The notes beneath the pieces were generated by a model. It did no database searches and was not told the DNA's origin. It saw only the letters and a list, made by a program, of their open reading frames with translations. Source: Kaistia hirudinis (lineage in GTDB: Bacteria > Pseudomonadota > Alphaproteobacteria > Rhizobiales > Kaistiaceae). From it: a stretch of 64,000 nucleotides of DNA. Where the stretch lies: positions 310,001-374,000 of the forward strand of contig NZ_JACIDS010000006.1 in assembly GCF_014196455.1 (NCBI RefSeq), written 5' to 3'. Shown piece by piece: positions 18,175 through 28,988 of the stretch (position 1 is the first letter of the stretch; the number at the start of each line of letters is the position of its first letter). Both the position numbers and the translations under genes were made by a program.

Positions 18175-19536
18175 TCATGCCGGCCGCGGCGCGGCGAGCA
18201 GCGAGGCGATGCGCTTGAGGCCCGAGACCAGCGCGATGCGGTCCGCCGCCGCGCCGAGCGAGAGGCGGACGGCATTCGGTCCGGTATTGCCGACGGCAAA
18301 GGCGGAGGCCGGCACCACGGCCACGCCGCTCGCCGCGGCTGCCGCCGCGAAGCGATCCGCCGTCCAGCCCTCGGGTAGCGTCAGCCAGGCATGATGGCCG
18401 GCGGGGTGGGCGCGGAGATCGGCGCCTGCGAGCAGCTTCGCCGCAATGGCCTGCCGGGCGCTCGCTTCCTCGCGCAGCGCAACGGTGATCCGCGCGAGGC
18501 TGCCATCGGAGATCCACCGTGCGGCGACGGCGGCCATGAGGGGCGGCGGCATCAGCTGCGTCGCGCGGAGGACGTCGCCGAGGCGGGCGAGCGCCGCCGC
18601 GCCCGGCGCCACGACATAGGCGATGCGCAATCCTGGCGTCGCGATCTTGGCGAGCGTCGCGATATGCCAGCTGCATTCAGGCGCGAAGACGGCGATCGCC
18701 GGCGGAGCGTCGGCGGCGAGGCGGCGATAGGGATCGTCCTCGATGATCGCGACGCCATGATGCCGCGCGATGCCGGCAAGCGCGCGGCGGCGCGCCTCCG
18801 GGAGCGTCGCGGTGGTCGGATTGTCAATCGTCGGCACGACATAGAGCGCCTTGGGCCGGCCCGCCCGGCACGCCGCTTCGAACGCCTCCGGCAGGATGCC
18901 GTCGCGATCCATGGCGATGCCGACCGCCCGCGCGCCGACCCGCTCCGCCGCGTCGCGCGCGCCCGGATAGGTCACGGCGGCCGTGAGCAGCGTGTCGCCC
19001 GGCCCGAGCAGGGTGGAAATGACGGCGAAGAGGCCGACCTGCGCGCCGCCGACCAGCGCCAGGCGCTGCGCGACGTCTTCCGCAAAAGCGTCGAGCAGGA
19101 AGGCCGCCCCCGCGGCGCGATCTCCCTCGGCGCCGATCGGGGGCAGATATTGCAGGACCGGCGCGGTTCCCGCGCGCAGCACCTCGGCGACGGCGCGGCC
19201 GATGCGCGTCGCGAGATCGGCGCGCGCCGGCTGCGGCGGGATGTTGAGGCTGAGATCGACGGGGCTCTCGGCCGTGCGGCGGGCCCGCGTCTCGGCGCTT
19301 TCCGCGACCCGCGTGCCGCCGCGTCCCGGCCGTGCCACGATCAGCCCGCGCGTCTTCGCCTCGTTATAGGCGCGCGTGACGGTGGTGAGGTCGATGCCGA
19401 GCGCATCGGCGACGCCGCGCTGCGGCGGCATGGGCTCGCCTTCGGCGATCAGGCCGGCGGCGATATCCTCCTCGATTGCGGCGACGAGGCCGAGAAATTT
19501 GGTGCCCGCCGTCCGCTTGATCCGCGGCTGCCACAT
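18175..19536 (-). CDS. MocR-type transcriptional regulator (GntR HTH plus aminotransferase-like domain)
   Basis: A 453-residue regulator. The N-terminal winged helix includes PPQRGVADALGIDLTTVTRAYNEAKTRG. The rest is a fold-type I aminotransferase domain, with YVVPTIDNPTT and a candidate PLP lysine near residue 294 in LAKIATPGLRIAYV. MocR proteins bind PLP and often regulate PLP, GABA or amino acid genes. It is divergent from the DUF983 gene, and two near-identical operator-like repeats lie between them. The target cannot be named from the sequence. Confidence 0.9.
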   Translation of the reverse strand: MWQPRIKRTAGTKFLGLVAAIEEDIAAGLIAEGEPMPPQRGVADALGIDLTTVTRAYNEAKTRGLIVARPGRGGTRVAESAETRARRTAESPVDLSLNIPPQPARADLATRIGRAVAEVLRAGTAPVLQYLPPIGAEGDRAAGAAFLLDAFAEDVAQRLALVGGAQVGLFAVISTLLGPGDTLLTAAVTYPGARDAAERVGARAVGIAMDRDGILPEAFEAACRAGRPKALYVVPTIDNPTTATLPEARRRALAGIARHHGVAIIEDDPYRRLAADAPPAIAVFAPECSWHIATLAKIATPGLRIAYVVAPGAAALARLGDVLRATQLMPPPLMAAVAARWISDGSLARITVALREEASARQAIAAKLLAGADLRAHPAGHHAWLTLPEGWTADRFAAAAAASGVAVVPASAFAVGNTGPNAVRLSLGAAADRIALVSGLKRIASLLAAPRPA

Positions 19537-19561
19537 GACGGCGCTCCGGCCCTACAAACGC

Positions 19562-19616
19562 ATCCATACATTATGGGCGTTTTGGCCATTCAATCCAGAC
19601 CGATCCATACAATATG
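19562..19616. promoter_or_regulatory. Paired direct repeats, probable MocR operator
   Basis: ATCCATACATTATG (19562-19575) and ATCCATACAATATG (19603-19616) match at 13 of 14 bases, start 41 bp apart (about four helical turns) and face the same way. Two-site direct repeats on one DNA face are the known recognition mode of GabR-like MocR proteins. Each overlaps a possible -10 box: CATAAT leftwards for mocR and TACAAT rightwards for DUF983. Confidence 0.65.
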
Positions 19617-19642
19617 AAGGGTGACCTTCCGGAGTTGCCGAC

Positions 19643-20059
19643 ATGATCGCGAATGCTGCCGAATATCCGCCCCTGTCACCGCTGAAGACGGGCATACGCG
19701 GCCGCTGTCCGCGCTGCGGCGAGGGGCATCTTTTTTCCGGCTTCCTGAAGCTCGCGCCGCGCTGCGAAGTGTGCGGCCTCGATTATTCCTTCGCCGATCC
19801 GGCCGATGGACCGGCCTTCTTCGTGATCTGCTTCGCCTGCATCCCGGCGGTCGTGCTGGCGCTGTGGATCGAGGTCGCGTTCCAGGCGCCCTATTGGGTG
19901 CACCTGTTCACGACCTTGCCCTTCCTGCTGCTGACCTGCATTCCACCGCTCCGCCCGCTCAAAGGCTGGCTGGTCGCGAGCCAGTTCTATTTCAAGGCCG
20001 GCGAGGGCCGCCTGGACGCCGACTACTACGCACGGAAAGAGGCCGAGCGGCAGGTGTGA
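19643..20059 (+). CDS. DUF983 family membrane protein
   Basis: A 138-residue protein with a zinc-ribbon-like pair of CxxC knuckles (CPRCGEG near 22 and CEVCGLD near 42) and two hydrophobic segments (about 61-80 and 86-104). DUF983 proteins occur widely in alphaproteobacteria and are sometimes near cytochrome oxidase genes, but their function is not established. It is divergent from the MocR gene and may be regulated by it. Confidence 0.85.
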   Translation: MIANAAEYPPLSPLKTGIRGRCPRCGEGHLFSGFLKLAPRCEVCGLDYSFADPADGPAFFVICFACIPAVVLALWIEVAFQAPYWVHLFTTLPFLLLTCIPPLRPLKGWLVASQFYFKAGEGRLDADYYARKEAERQV

Positions 20060-20270
20060 GGCCGTAGCCATATGGCCTGCGCATCGAAGAGCCGCCGCAG
20101 GACGCCCATGACGGGTGTTGCGGCGGGGGACGATGCGGCTCGAATCCCGGCTGTTCGCTCATGCAGCACGTGCTTGGTCCGCATGGTGCGGCGCATTGCA
20201 TCGGTTGCTTGATAGGTCGATGAACGAAGCGTAGAACTGCATTGTCAGAAGCATCAGTCAGGAGGAGACG

Positions 20271-21656
20271 ATGCACGACAATGGTATTGACCAATTCCGA
20301 CAGAATCTTCGTGGCCGTCTGATCGCGCGAAGCGATCAGGATTACGATGAAGCGCGCGCGCTCTACAACGGAATGATCGACAAGAAGCCGCTTCTCATCG
20401 CGAAGTGCGCGGATGTCGCCGATGTCGTGACATCCGTCAACTTCGGTCGCGACAACGGCGTTCTTGTCGCAATCCGCGGAGGTGGCCACAGCGGGCCCGG
20501 CCTCGGCAGCGTCGATGACGGCCTCGTTATCGACCTGTCGATGCTGAAGGGGATCCGGGTCGATCCGGCGAACCGCACGGTCCGGGTCGAGCCGGGCTGC
20601 ACGTCAGGCGACGTCGATCATGCAACGCATGCATTCGGCCTCGCTGTACCGTTCGGCATCGTCTCGACGACCGGCGTCGCCGGGCTCACCCTCGGCGGAG
20701 GCTCCGGCTATCTGACCCGCAAGTACGGATTGACCATCGACAACCTGCTCGAGGCCGACGTGGTGCTCGCCGATGGCAGCTTCGTAACCGCGGGCCCACG
20801 GGAGCACACCGACCTCTTCTGGGCCCTGCGGGGCGGTGGCGGCAATTTCGGCGTCGTCACGAGCTTCCTGTTCCGCGCCCACCCGGTCGACATGGTCTTT
20901 GCCGGTCCGATCTTCTGGGACGCGAAGTATGGCAGAGAGATCATGGCGGCGTATCGCGACTTCCTGCCGACCGCACCTGAGGAATTCGGCGTTTTCGTCG
21001 GCCTGAAGACCGTGCCGTCGATGGATCCCTTCCCGCGCGAGGCTTGGGGGAAGCGCGCTTGCGCGATCATCGGTGCCTTCAACGGGCCCGAGGAGGAGGG
21101 CAGGAAGGCATTGGCGCCGCTGCTCGACAAGCTGCCCTCGCCGCTCTTCAACTGGATGGGGACCATGCCCTTCCCGTCGATCCAGGGCCTGTTCGACGCC
21201 TTCTTCCCTAAGGGCCTTCAATGGTACTGGAAGGGCGACTTCGTGACCGATCTGCCCGACGAGGCGATCGAGACATATGTCGCGCAGTCGGCCGAGGCGC
21301 CGAGCGAGCTTTGCCTCATGCATCTCTACCCGATCGACGGCGCGGTGCGCCGGGTCGGGCGTGGCGACACCGCGTGGAGCGCGCGGAACGCCACCTGGTC
21401 CATGGTGATCGCCGCGATCGACCCGGACCCGCAGAAGGCCGAGGCCCTGAAGCGCTGGGGGCGCGGCTACTGGGACGCGGTGCATCGCTACAATGCCGGC
21501 GGTGCCTATGTGAACTTCATGATGGACGATGAAGGCGACGCGCGCGTTCGGGCGAGCTACGGCGACAATTACGCGCGGCTCGCGGCCGTGAAGAAGCGGT
21601 ACGATCCAGGCAACCTGTTCCGGGTAAACCAGAACATCAAGCCTGCAGCCGCCTGA
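20271..21656 (+). CDS. FAD-binding (BBE/berberine bridge-like) oxidoreductase
   Basis: A 461-residue flavoprotein. The PCMH-type FAD domain shows AIRGGGHSGPGLGS at about 67-80, where the His is the usual covalent attachment point, then GVAGLTLGGGSGYLTRKYGL and WALRGGGGNFGVVT. The BBE tail is NYARLAAVKKRYDPGNLFRVNQNI. The Cys that gives a second flavin link in bicovalent relatives is replaced in FGIVSTTGVAGL, so a single His link is expected. There is no signal peptide. Substrate unknown (sugars and phenolics are common). It is monocistronic and preceded by 211 bp with no recognisable feature. Confidence 0.87.
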   Translation: MHDNGIDQFRQNLRGRLIARSDQDYDEARALYNGMIDKKPLLIAKCADVADVVTSVNFGRDNGVLVAIRGGGHSGPGLGSVDDGLVIDLSMLKGIRVDPANRTVRVEPGCTSGDVDHATHAFGLAVPFGIVSTTGVAGLTLGGGSGYLTRKYGLTIDNLLEADVVLADGSFVTAGPREHTDLFWALRGGGGNFGVVTSFLFRAHPVDMVFAGPIFWDAKYGREIMAAYRDFLPTAPEEFGVFVGLKTVPSMDPFPREAWGKRACAIIGAFNGPEEEGRKALAPLLDKLPSPLFNWMGTMPFPSIQGLFDAFFPKGLQWYWKGDFVTDLPDEAIETYVAQSAEAPSELCLMHLYPIDGAVRRVGRGDTAWSARNATWSMVIAAIDPDPQKAEALKRWGRGYWDAVHRYNAGGAYVNFMMDDEGDARVRASYGDNYARLAAVKKRYDPGNLFRVNQNIKPAAA

Positions 21657-21661
21657 AAGCG

Positions 21662-21696
21662 CTTTCGAGCGAAGCGGGACCCTCGTCGCTCGAAAG
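21662..21696. terminator. Bidirectional terminator between the flavin oxidoreductase and gyrB
   Basis: A perfect 10-bp stem, CTTTCGAGCG (21662-21671) with CGCTCGAAAG (21687-21696), sits between the convergent stops at 21656 and 21702. The tail is ATGTTTC on the plus side and AAAG-type on the minus side. Confidence 0.7.
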
Positions 21697-21701
21697 ATGT
21701 T

Positions 21702-24158
<2,457 letters not shown>

Positions 24159-24395
24159 TCATTCTTCCTTGAGGTCGCGCGAAAAGGCGCGCGAGGCGTT
24201 CGAATCGTGAAGCTAATGTATTGCTTCGGCGTGCGAATTGCGAGTTTTCGACTATCAGGGAAAGACGGCGCGAAGGTGGCGGCGCTTCCCCGCGCGTCAG
24301 CCGCTCCGGCGGCTCGTCGCGCTGCGGCCTTGCGCAGGCGAACGGGAGCGTCGATCTTTGCCGTCTTGGCGTGAAAGAGGTTACCCGACAAGGCG

Positions 24396-24992
24396 ATGAT
24401 GCACGCGATCGACCATTTCCTGGCGAGCTACGGGCTCATCGTCGTCTATCTCGGCGTGATCATCGAGGGCGACAGCGTCCTGCTTGCTGCCGGGTTCCTG
24501 GCGCATCAGGGCGTGATGAACCCCTATGGCGTGTTTCTGGCGGCGTTCGCCGGCTCGGTGACGGCCGATCAGATCTTCTACTATATCGGCCGCTATGCGG
24601 CGGATGCGCGGATCGTGCGCCGGCAGACCGCTCGGCCCGTGTTCGCGCGGGTGCTGGAGCTGATCCATCGCCGGCGCGTGCTGTTCATCCTGTCGTTCCG
24701 CTTCATCTACGGCGTGCGCACGATCAGCCCGATCGCGATCGGCATCGCCGGCGTCTCGCCCTGGCTCTATACGCCGCTCAACATCGTCGCGGCGGCGATC
24801 TGGGCGGCGCTCGTCACGGCGATCGGCTATTTCTTCGGCCAGCTCATCGAGACCTATGCCGGCCGGCTGCACCATGCCGAGCACAAGCTCCTGGTGGCGC
24901 TCGCCATCGCGCTCGTCTCGCTGGTCGTGCTGCATTTCGCGCGAAATGCCTGGATCCGGCGTCAGGCGGCGCGGGGCACCGACAAGGCGTGA
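24396..24992 (+). CDS. DedA family membrane protein
   Basis: A 198-residue membrane protein with several hydrophobic helices and the DedA landmarks VIIEGDSVLLAAGFLAHQG (the conserved acidic residue after the first helix), FAGSVTADQIFYYIGR and FRFIYGVRTISPIAIG. DedA proteins act in membrane homeostasis, probably as lipid flippases that recycle undecaprenyl phosphate or phospholipids. A second ATG is one codon on. The stop lies 4 bp from the end of the convergent recQ. Confidence 0.88.
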   Translation: MMHAIDHFLASYGLIVVYLGVIIEGDSVLLAAGFLAHQGVMNPYGVFLAAFAGSVTADQIFYYIGRYAADARIVRRQTARPVFARVLELIHRRRVLFILSFRFIYGVRTISPIAIGIAGVSPWLYTPLNIVAAAIWAALVTAIGYFFGQLIETYAGRLHHAEHKLLVALAIALVSLVVLHFARNAWIRRQAARGTDKA

Positions 24993-24996
24993 GGCC

Positions 24997-26802
24997 TCAG
25001 CCGACTTCGGCGATCTTTTCCAGGAACGCCTCGCCATAGAGGGAGAGCTTGCGCTCGCCGACGCCCTGCACCTCGCGCATCTCGGCGAGCGTCGCCGGAC
25101 GCGTCTCGGCCATCTCGATCAGCGTGCGATCGGGGAAGACCATATAGGCGGCGACGCCCTCGTCGCGTGCGATCTCGCGCCGGAGCGCGCGCAGCGCCTC
25201 GAACAGGCTGGCTGCGTTCTCGTCGAGCCCGTCGGTCCGCGCCTCGCGCGCCGCCGAACGGCTGCGGCGGACGGGCTCGGCCTTGATCTTGCGCAGCGCG
25301 ATCGTCTCGCGGCCGAACAGGATCGCCTCGCCGCTCTCGGTCAGGCAGAAGCCGCCATGCTCCTGGCTCGCCTCGGCGAGCGCGCCGGCCGCGAAGAGCT
25401 GGCGGATGACGGTGCGCCATTCATGGGCGCCTCGGGCCGCGCCGACGCCGAAGGTCTTGAGCTTGTCGTGCCCCTGCCGGCGCACGGTCTCGCTCGCCTC
25501 GCCGCGCAGGATGTCGACGAGATGGCCCGCGCCGTAGCGCTGGCCGCTGCGCACCACGGCGGAGAGCACCTTCTGCGCATCGACGCTGGCATCGACCAGC
25601 TCCGCGCCGCCCTGGCAGAGGTCGCAGGCGCCGCAGGGCCCGCTCGTCTCGCCGAAATAGGCCAGCAGCGCCTGCCGCCGGCAGGTGACCGCCTCGGCGA
25701 GGTCGATCATGGCCGAGAGGCGGCGATGTTCCAGCTTCCTCTGCGCCTCGCCGATCGCCTTGTCGTCGATCTGGCGCCGGCGGAAGGCGAAATCCTCGAT
25801 GCCGTAGAGCGTCAGCGTCTCGGCCGGTAGCCCGTCGCGGCCCGCGCGGCCGATCTCCTGGTAATAGGCCTCGACGCCGGAGGGCAGGTCGGCATGGCAG
25901 ACGAAGCGCACATCCGGCTTGTTGATGCCCATGCCGAAGGCGATCGTCGCGACGATCACGATGCCGTCCTCCTGCAGGAACACGTCCTGCCGGGCGGCGC
26001 GCGTCGCGGGATCGAGCCCGGCGTGATAGGCCAGCGCCCGCACGCCGCGGCCGGTCAGCCAGTCGGCCAGCTTCTCCGTCTTGTCGCGCGAGCCGGCATA
26101 GATGATGCCGTTCGAGCCGCGATGGCGATCGAGGAAATCGGCGATCTGGCTGCGCGGCTTGTCCTTGGCCTCGAAGCGCAGATGCAGGTTCGGCCGGTCG
26201 AAGGAGTGGACGACGATGCGCGGCGGGCTGGCGAAGAGCTGGTCGGCAATGTCGCTGCGCGTCGCCGCATCCGCCGTCGCGGTCAGCGCGACCACCTGAA
26301 CATTGCCGAGCGCGGAGCGGAGCCGCGCCAGCTGGCGGTATTCGGGACGGAAATCATGCCCCCATTGTGAGACGCAATGCGCCTCGTCGATGGCGAGCCG
26401 CTTCACGGCGCTCGAGGCGAGCAGCGAGACGAGCCCGTCGCCCGCGAGCCGCTCGGGCGAGACGAAGAGCAGCGACACCTCGCCGGCGCGGATCCGCTTC
26501 AGCGTCTCGCGATTGGCCTCGTCGCCATTGCCGGAATTGAGCGTCGCCGCCGCGACGCCGACATGCGCCATCTGCTGCACCTGGTCGCGCATCAGCGCGA
26601 TCAGCGGCGAGACAACGACCGTCAGCCCGCCATCGACGATGGCCGGCAGCTGGTAGCACATGGATTTGCCGGAGCCGGTCGGCATCACGGCGAGGACATC
26701 CTCGCCGGCCAGTACCGCCCCGATCACCTCGTCCTGGCCGGGACGGAAATCGTCATAGCCGAAGACTTGTTTCAGGGCCGCGCGGGCGCGCGCAAGAGGC
26801 AT
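24997..26802 (-). CDS. recQ: ATP-dependent DNA helicase RecQ
   Basis: A 601-residue 3'-5' helicase. Walker A MPTGSGKS is at residues 40-47, motif II DEAHCVSQWGHDFRPEY follows, and motif VI is EIGRAGRDG. The RQC zinc cysteines appear as CRRQALLAYFGE then CGACDLC, and the last 80 residues form an HRDC domain (ALRALRREIARDEGVAAYMV, VQGVGERKLSLYG). RecQ works in RecF-pathway recombination and replication-fork repair, and recF is close by. Length and domains are complete. Confidence 0.96.
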   Translation of the reverse strand: MPLARARAALKQVFGYDDFRPGQDEVIGAVLAGEDVLAVMPTGSGKSMCYQLPAIVDGGLTVVVSPLIALMRDQVQQMAHVGVAAATLNSGNGDEANRETLKRIRAGEVSLLFVSPERLAGDGLVSLLASSAVKRLAIDEAHCVSQWGHDFRPEYRQLARLRSALGNVQVVALTATADAATRSDIADQLFASPPRIVVHSFDRPNLHLRFEAKDKPRSQIADFLDRHRGSNGIIYAGSRDKTEKLADWLTGRGVRALAYHAGLDPATRAARQDVFLQEDGIVIVATIAFGMGINKPDVRFVCHADLPSGVEAYYQEIGRAGRDGLPAETLTLYGIEDFAFRRRQIDDKAIGEAQRKLEHRRLSAMIDLAEAVTCRRQALLAYFGETSGPCGACDLCQGGAELVDASVDAQKVLSAVVRSGQRYGAGHLVDILRGEASETVRRQGHDKLKTFGVGAARGAHEWRTVIRQLFAAGALAEASQEHGGFCLTESGEAILFGRETIALRKIKAEPVRRSRSAAREARTDGLDENAASLFEALRALRREIARDEGVAAYMVFPDRTLIEMAETRPATLAEMREVQGVGERKLSLYGEAFLEKIAEVG

Positions 26803-27149
26803 GGAGGGGCTCGAAGTGATTCGGATTCCCGGATGCTAGCCCCTCGGAATCGCGATGAACACCCGCAAGGCGGCAAGGCGCCGGTTTGGCCCCTTCCTGC
26901 GGCGCGCCCAAAGGGAGAGGCGAAGCGTACCTCGTCCCTTGCGGCTCCGCTCCGCCCGCTGCCGTACGACGGCGTCATCCCGGCGGAAGCCGGGATCCAT
27001 TCAGCCTGAGGCGGTCCTCTCCTCGTCCGGCGCCTCAGGCTGAATGGATCCCGTGTCGAGCACGGGATGACGGCGGAGCAAGGGGCAATGCCGGAGATCG
27101 ATGCTGAGCGGAACAAGGAGGAACGGCCACAGCGCCCCAGCCGTCTCGC
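26803..27149. other. Non-coding spacer between recQ and lysE
   Basis: A 347-bp gap without a credible gene. Its right half is occupied by the REPIN-like repeat; the left half (26803-26973) should hold the recQ promoter, but I see no clear motif. Confidence 0.6.
26974..27071. repeat. REPIN-like palindromic repeat, copy 2
   Basis: A 98-bp element bounded by GTCATCCCGG and GGGATGAC. It contains a perfect 21-bp inverted repeat (26993-27013 with 27031-27051) around a 17-base spacer, plus the two outer GC hairpins. The first arm is shared exactly with copy 1 (from GGATCCATTCAGCC on). It is the best-preserved copy in the window. Confidence 0.9.
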
Positions 27150-27773
27150 TCACCGCGTCGCGATTGCGACCGCGGCGCTGGCCATGATCGCGCCGCTGCT
27201 GCGATTGACGATGCGGATCGCCTTCGGGCTGGAGATCAGGCGGCGGGCCCGGAGCGCCAGCGCGATGTAGAAGCCGAAGACGAGGGCGAGCACGGACAGC
27301 GTGACCAAAGCGAGCTCGGCGAAAGCGAGCGCATCCACGCGACCGAGATCGACGAGGTTCGGCAGCAGCGCGAGGTAGAACACCATGACTTTGGGATTGC
27401 CGAGGGTCACGGCGAGGCCGGCGAGGAACAGCGTCGACGTCTTCTCCTTCTTCACCGCCTGCCGCGCTTCGATCGCCGCGGCGGGGGCGGTCCACATCTT
27501 GACGGCGAGATAGAGCAGATAGGCCGCGCCGGCATATTTGATCACCGTGAACACGCCCTGGAAGGTCTGCGCGAGCACGGCGAGGCCGAGCACGGTGGCC
27601 GAAAGCCAGACGATGTCGCCCATGGCGAGGCCGGTGGTGAAGGCGACGGCGCCCGAGCGGCCGCGGCCAAGCACGCGGGCGACAATGGCGGCAATGCCGG
27701 GCCCCGGCGCGAAGGCGGCGACAGCCAGCGCGGCCGCGAAGATCGCAAGGCCCGAAAGCGTCAATCCATGCAT
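27150..27773 (-). CDS. LysE-family amino acid exporter
   Basis: A 207-residue membrane transporter with five or six hydrophobic helices. The RhtB/LysE hallmark is FAPGPGIAAIVARVLGRGRSGAVAF at about 20-45, and GNPKVMVFYLALLPNLVD is the conserved GNPK motif. Such proteins export amino acids or homoserine derivatives, and the substrate is not evident. It lies between the REPIN element and recF, on the same strand as both recQ and recF. Confidence 0.88.
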   Translation of the reverse strand: MHGLTLSGLAIFAAALAVAAFAPGPGIAAIVARVLGRGRSGAVAFTTGLAMGDIVWLSATVLGLAVLAQTFQGVFTVIKYAGAAYLLYLAVKMWTAPAAAIEARQAVKKEKTSTLFLAGLAVTLGNPKVMVFYLALLPNLVDLGRVDALAFAELALVTLSVLALVFGFYIALALRARRLISSPKAIRIVNRSSGAIMASAAVAIATR

Positions 27774-27830
27774 CCCATTCCTCCCGCGACGGGCACCACC
27801 GCTGTTCTCGCGGCTCGATCTCGATCCGTC

Positions 27831-28988
27831 CTAAGGCGCGCCCCGTTCGATCCGGCCCGCCTTCACGGCCAGTATCTCGGCCGATTGCGGCAGTTCCGCG
27901 AAGAGGTTCGGGTCGGCGCCGGTCATGAAGACCTGGCTGCCGAGATCGGCGAGCCCTTCATAGAGCGCAGCGCGGCGGCGCGTGTCGAGATGGGCGCCGA
28001 TCTCGTCGAGCAGCACGATCGGCGCGAGGTCGCTCGCCTTGGCGACGAGACGGGCATGGGCGAGGACGAGACCGACGAGGAGCGCCTTCTGTTCGCCCGT
28101 CGAGGCGCGATCGGCCGCGACGTCCTTCGAGCCATGGCGCACGAGCAGGTCGCTCGCCTGCGGCCCGGTGAGCGCGCGCCGCGCAGCGGCATCGCGCGAC
28201 CGCCCCTCGCGGAGCGCGGCCCGAAAGCGCGGCTCGGCCGTGCCTTCGTCTTCGGCAAGCCAGCGATCGACATCGCCTTCGAGCGCCAGCACGGCATGAG
28301 GAAAGGGCGAGCCCTCGGAGCGGCCGGCCTCGATCTCCGCCGCGATCTGGCGGACGGTGTCGCCGCGAATGCGCGCGATCGCCGTGCCGAGCGCCGCCGC
28401 TTCGGCCTCGATGCCGTCGAGCCAGGCGCGGTCGGGATTCGGCTCCTCCAGCAGGCGGTTGCGCGAGCGCAGCGCCCGCTCATAGGCCGAGACGCGGCTG
28501 CCATGCTTCGGATCGATGGCGAGGACGAGGCGATCGAGGAAGCGGCGGCGGTCGCCGGCCGCGCCGGTGAAGAGGCCGTCCATCGCCGGGACGAGCCAGA
28601 CGATGCGCAGATGATCGGCGAAGGCCGCGGCAGAGCCGACCGTATCGCCGTCGATCCGGTAGCGCCGGGTGAGCGGCTCGCCGGGCGCCGCGCGCTCCAA
28701 GCCCGTGCCGAGCCGCGTCTCCAGATCGTCGCCCGCCAGCGTCAAGGCGACCGCGAAGGCGCCACTGCCGCCGCTGCGCGCCATTTCGGAAAGCTCGGCG
28801 CGCCGCAGGCCCCGCCCGGGCGTGAACAGCGAGATCGCCTCGATGAGATTGGTCTTGCCGGCGCCGTTCTCGCCCGTCAGCGCGACGAGATCCGCGCCGA
28901 CGGTAAGGTCGAGCGCGGCGTAGGAACGGAAATCGGAGAGCGCGATGCGGGTGATGCGCGGGGCGTGCGCGCGCCCGGAAGCGGTCAC
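27831..28988 (-). CDS. recF: DNA replication and repair protein RecF
   Basis: A 385-residue SMC-like ATPase that loads RecA at gaps. Walker A GENGAGKTN is at residues 39-47, the signature region is STGEQKALLVGLVLAHARL and Walker B is IVLLDEIGAHLD. It starts with GTG at 28988, overlapping the dnaN stop by three bases (GTGA), which implies translational coupling; no other start fits the conserved N-terminus. dnaN-recF adjacency is the ancestral arrangement. Confidence 0.95.
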   Translation of the reverse strand: MTASGRAHAPRITRIALSDFRSYAALDLTVGADLVALTGENGAGKTNLIEAISLFTPGRGLRRAELSEMARSGGSGAFAVALTLAGDDLETRLGTGLERAAPGEPLTRRYRIDGDTVGSAAAFADHLRIVWLVPAMDGLFTGAAGDRRRFLDRLVLAIDPKHGSRVSAYERALRSRNRLLEEPNPDRAWLDGIEAEAAALGTAIARIRGDTVRQIAAEIEAGRSEGSPFPHAVLALEGDVDRWLAEDEGTAEPRFRAALREGRSRDAAARRALTGPQASDLLVRHGSKDVAADRASTGEQKALLVGLVLAHARLVAKASDLAPIVLLDEIGAHLDTRRRAALYEGLADLGSQVFMTGADPNLFAELPQSAEILAVKAGRIERGAP

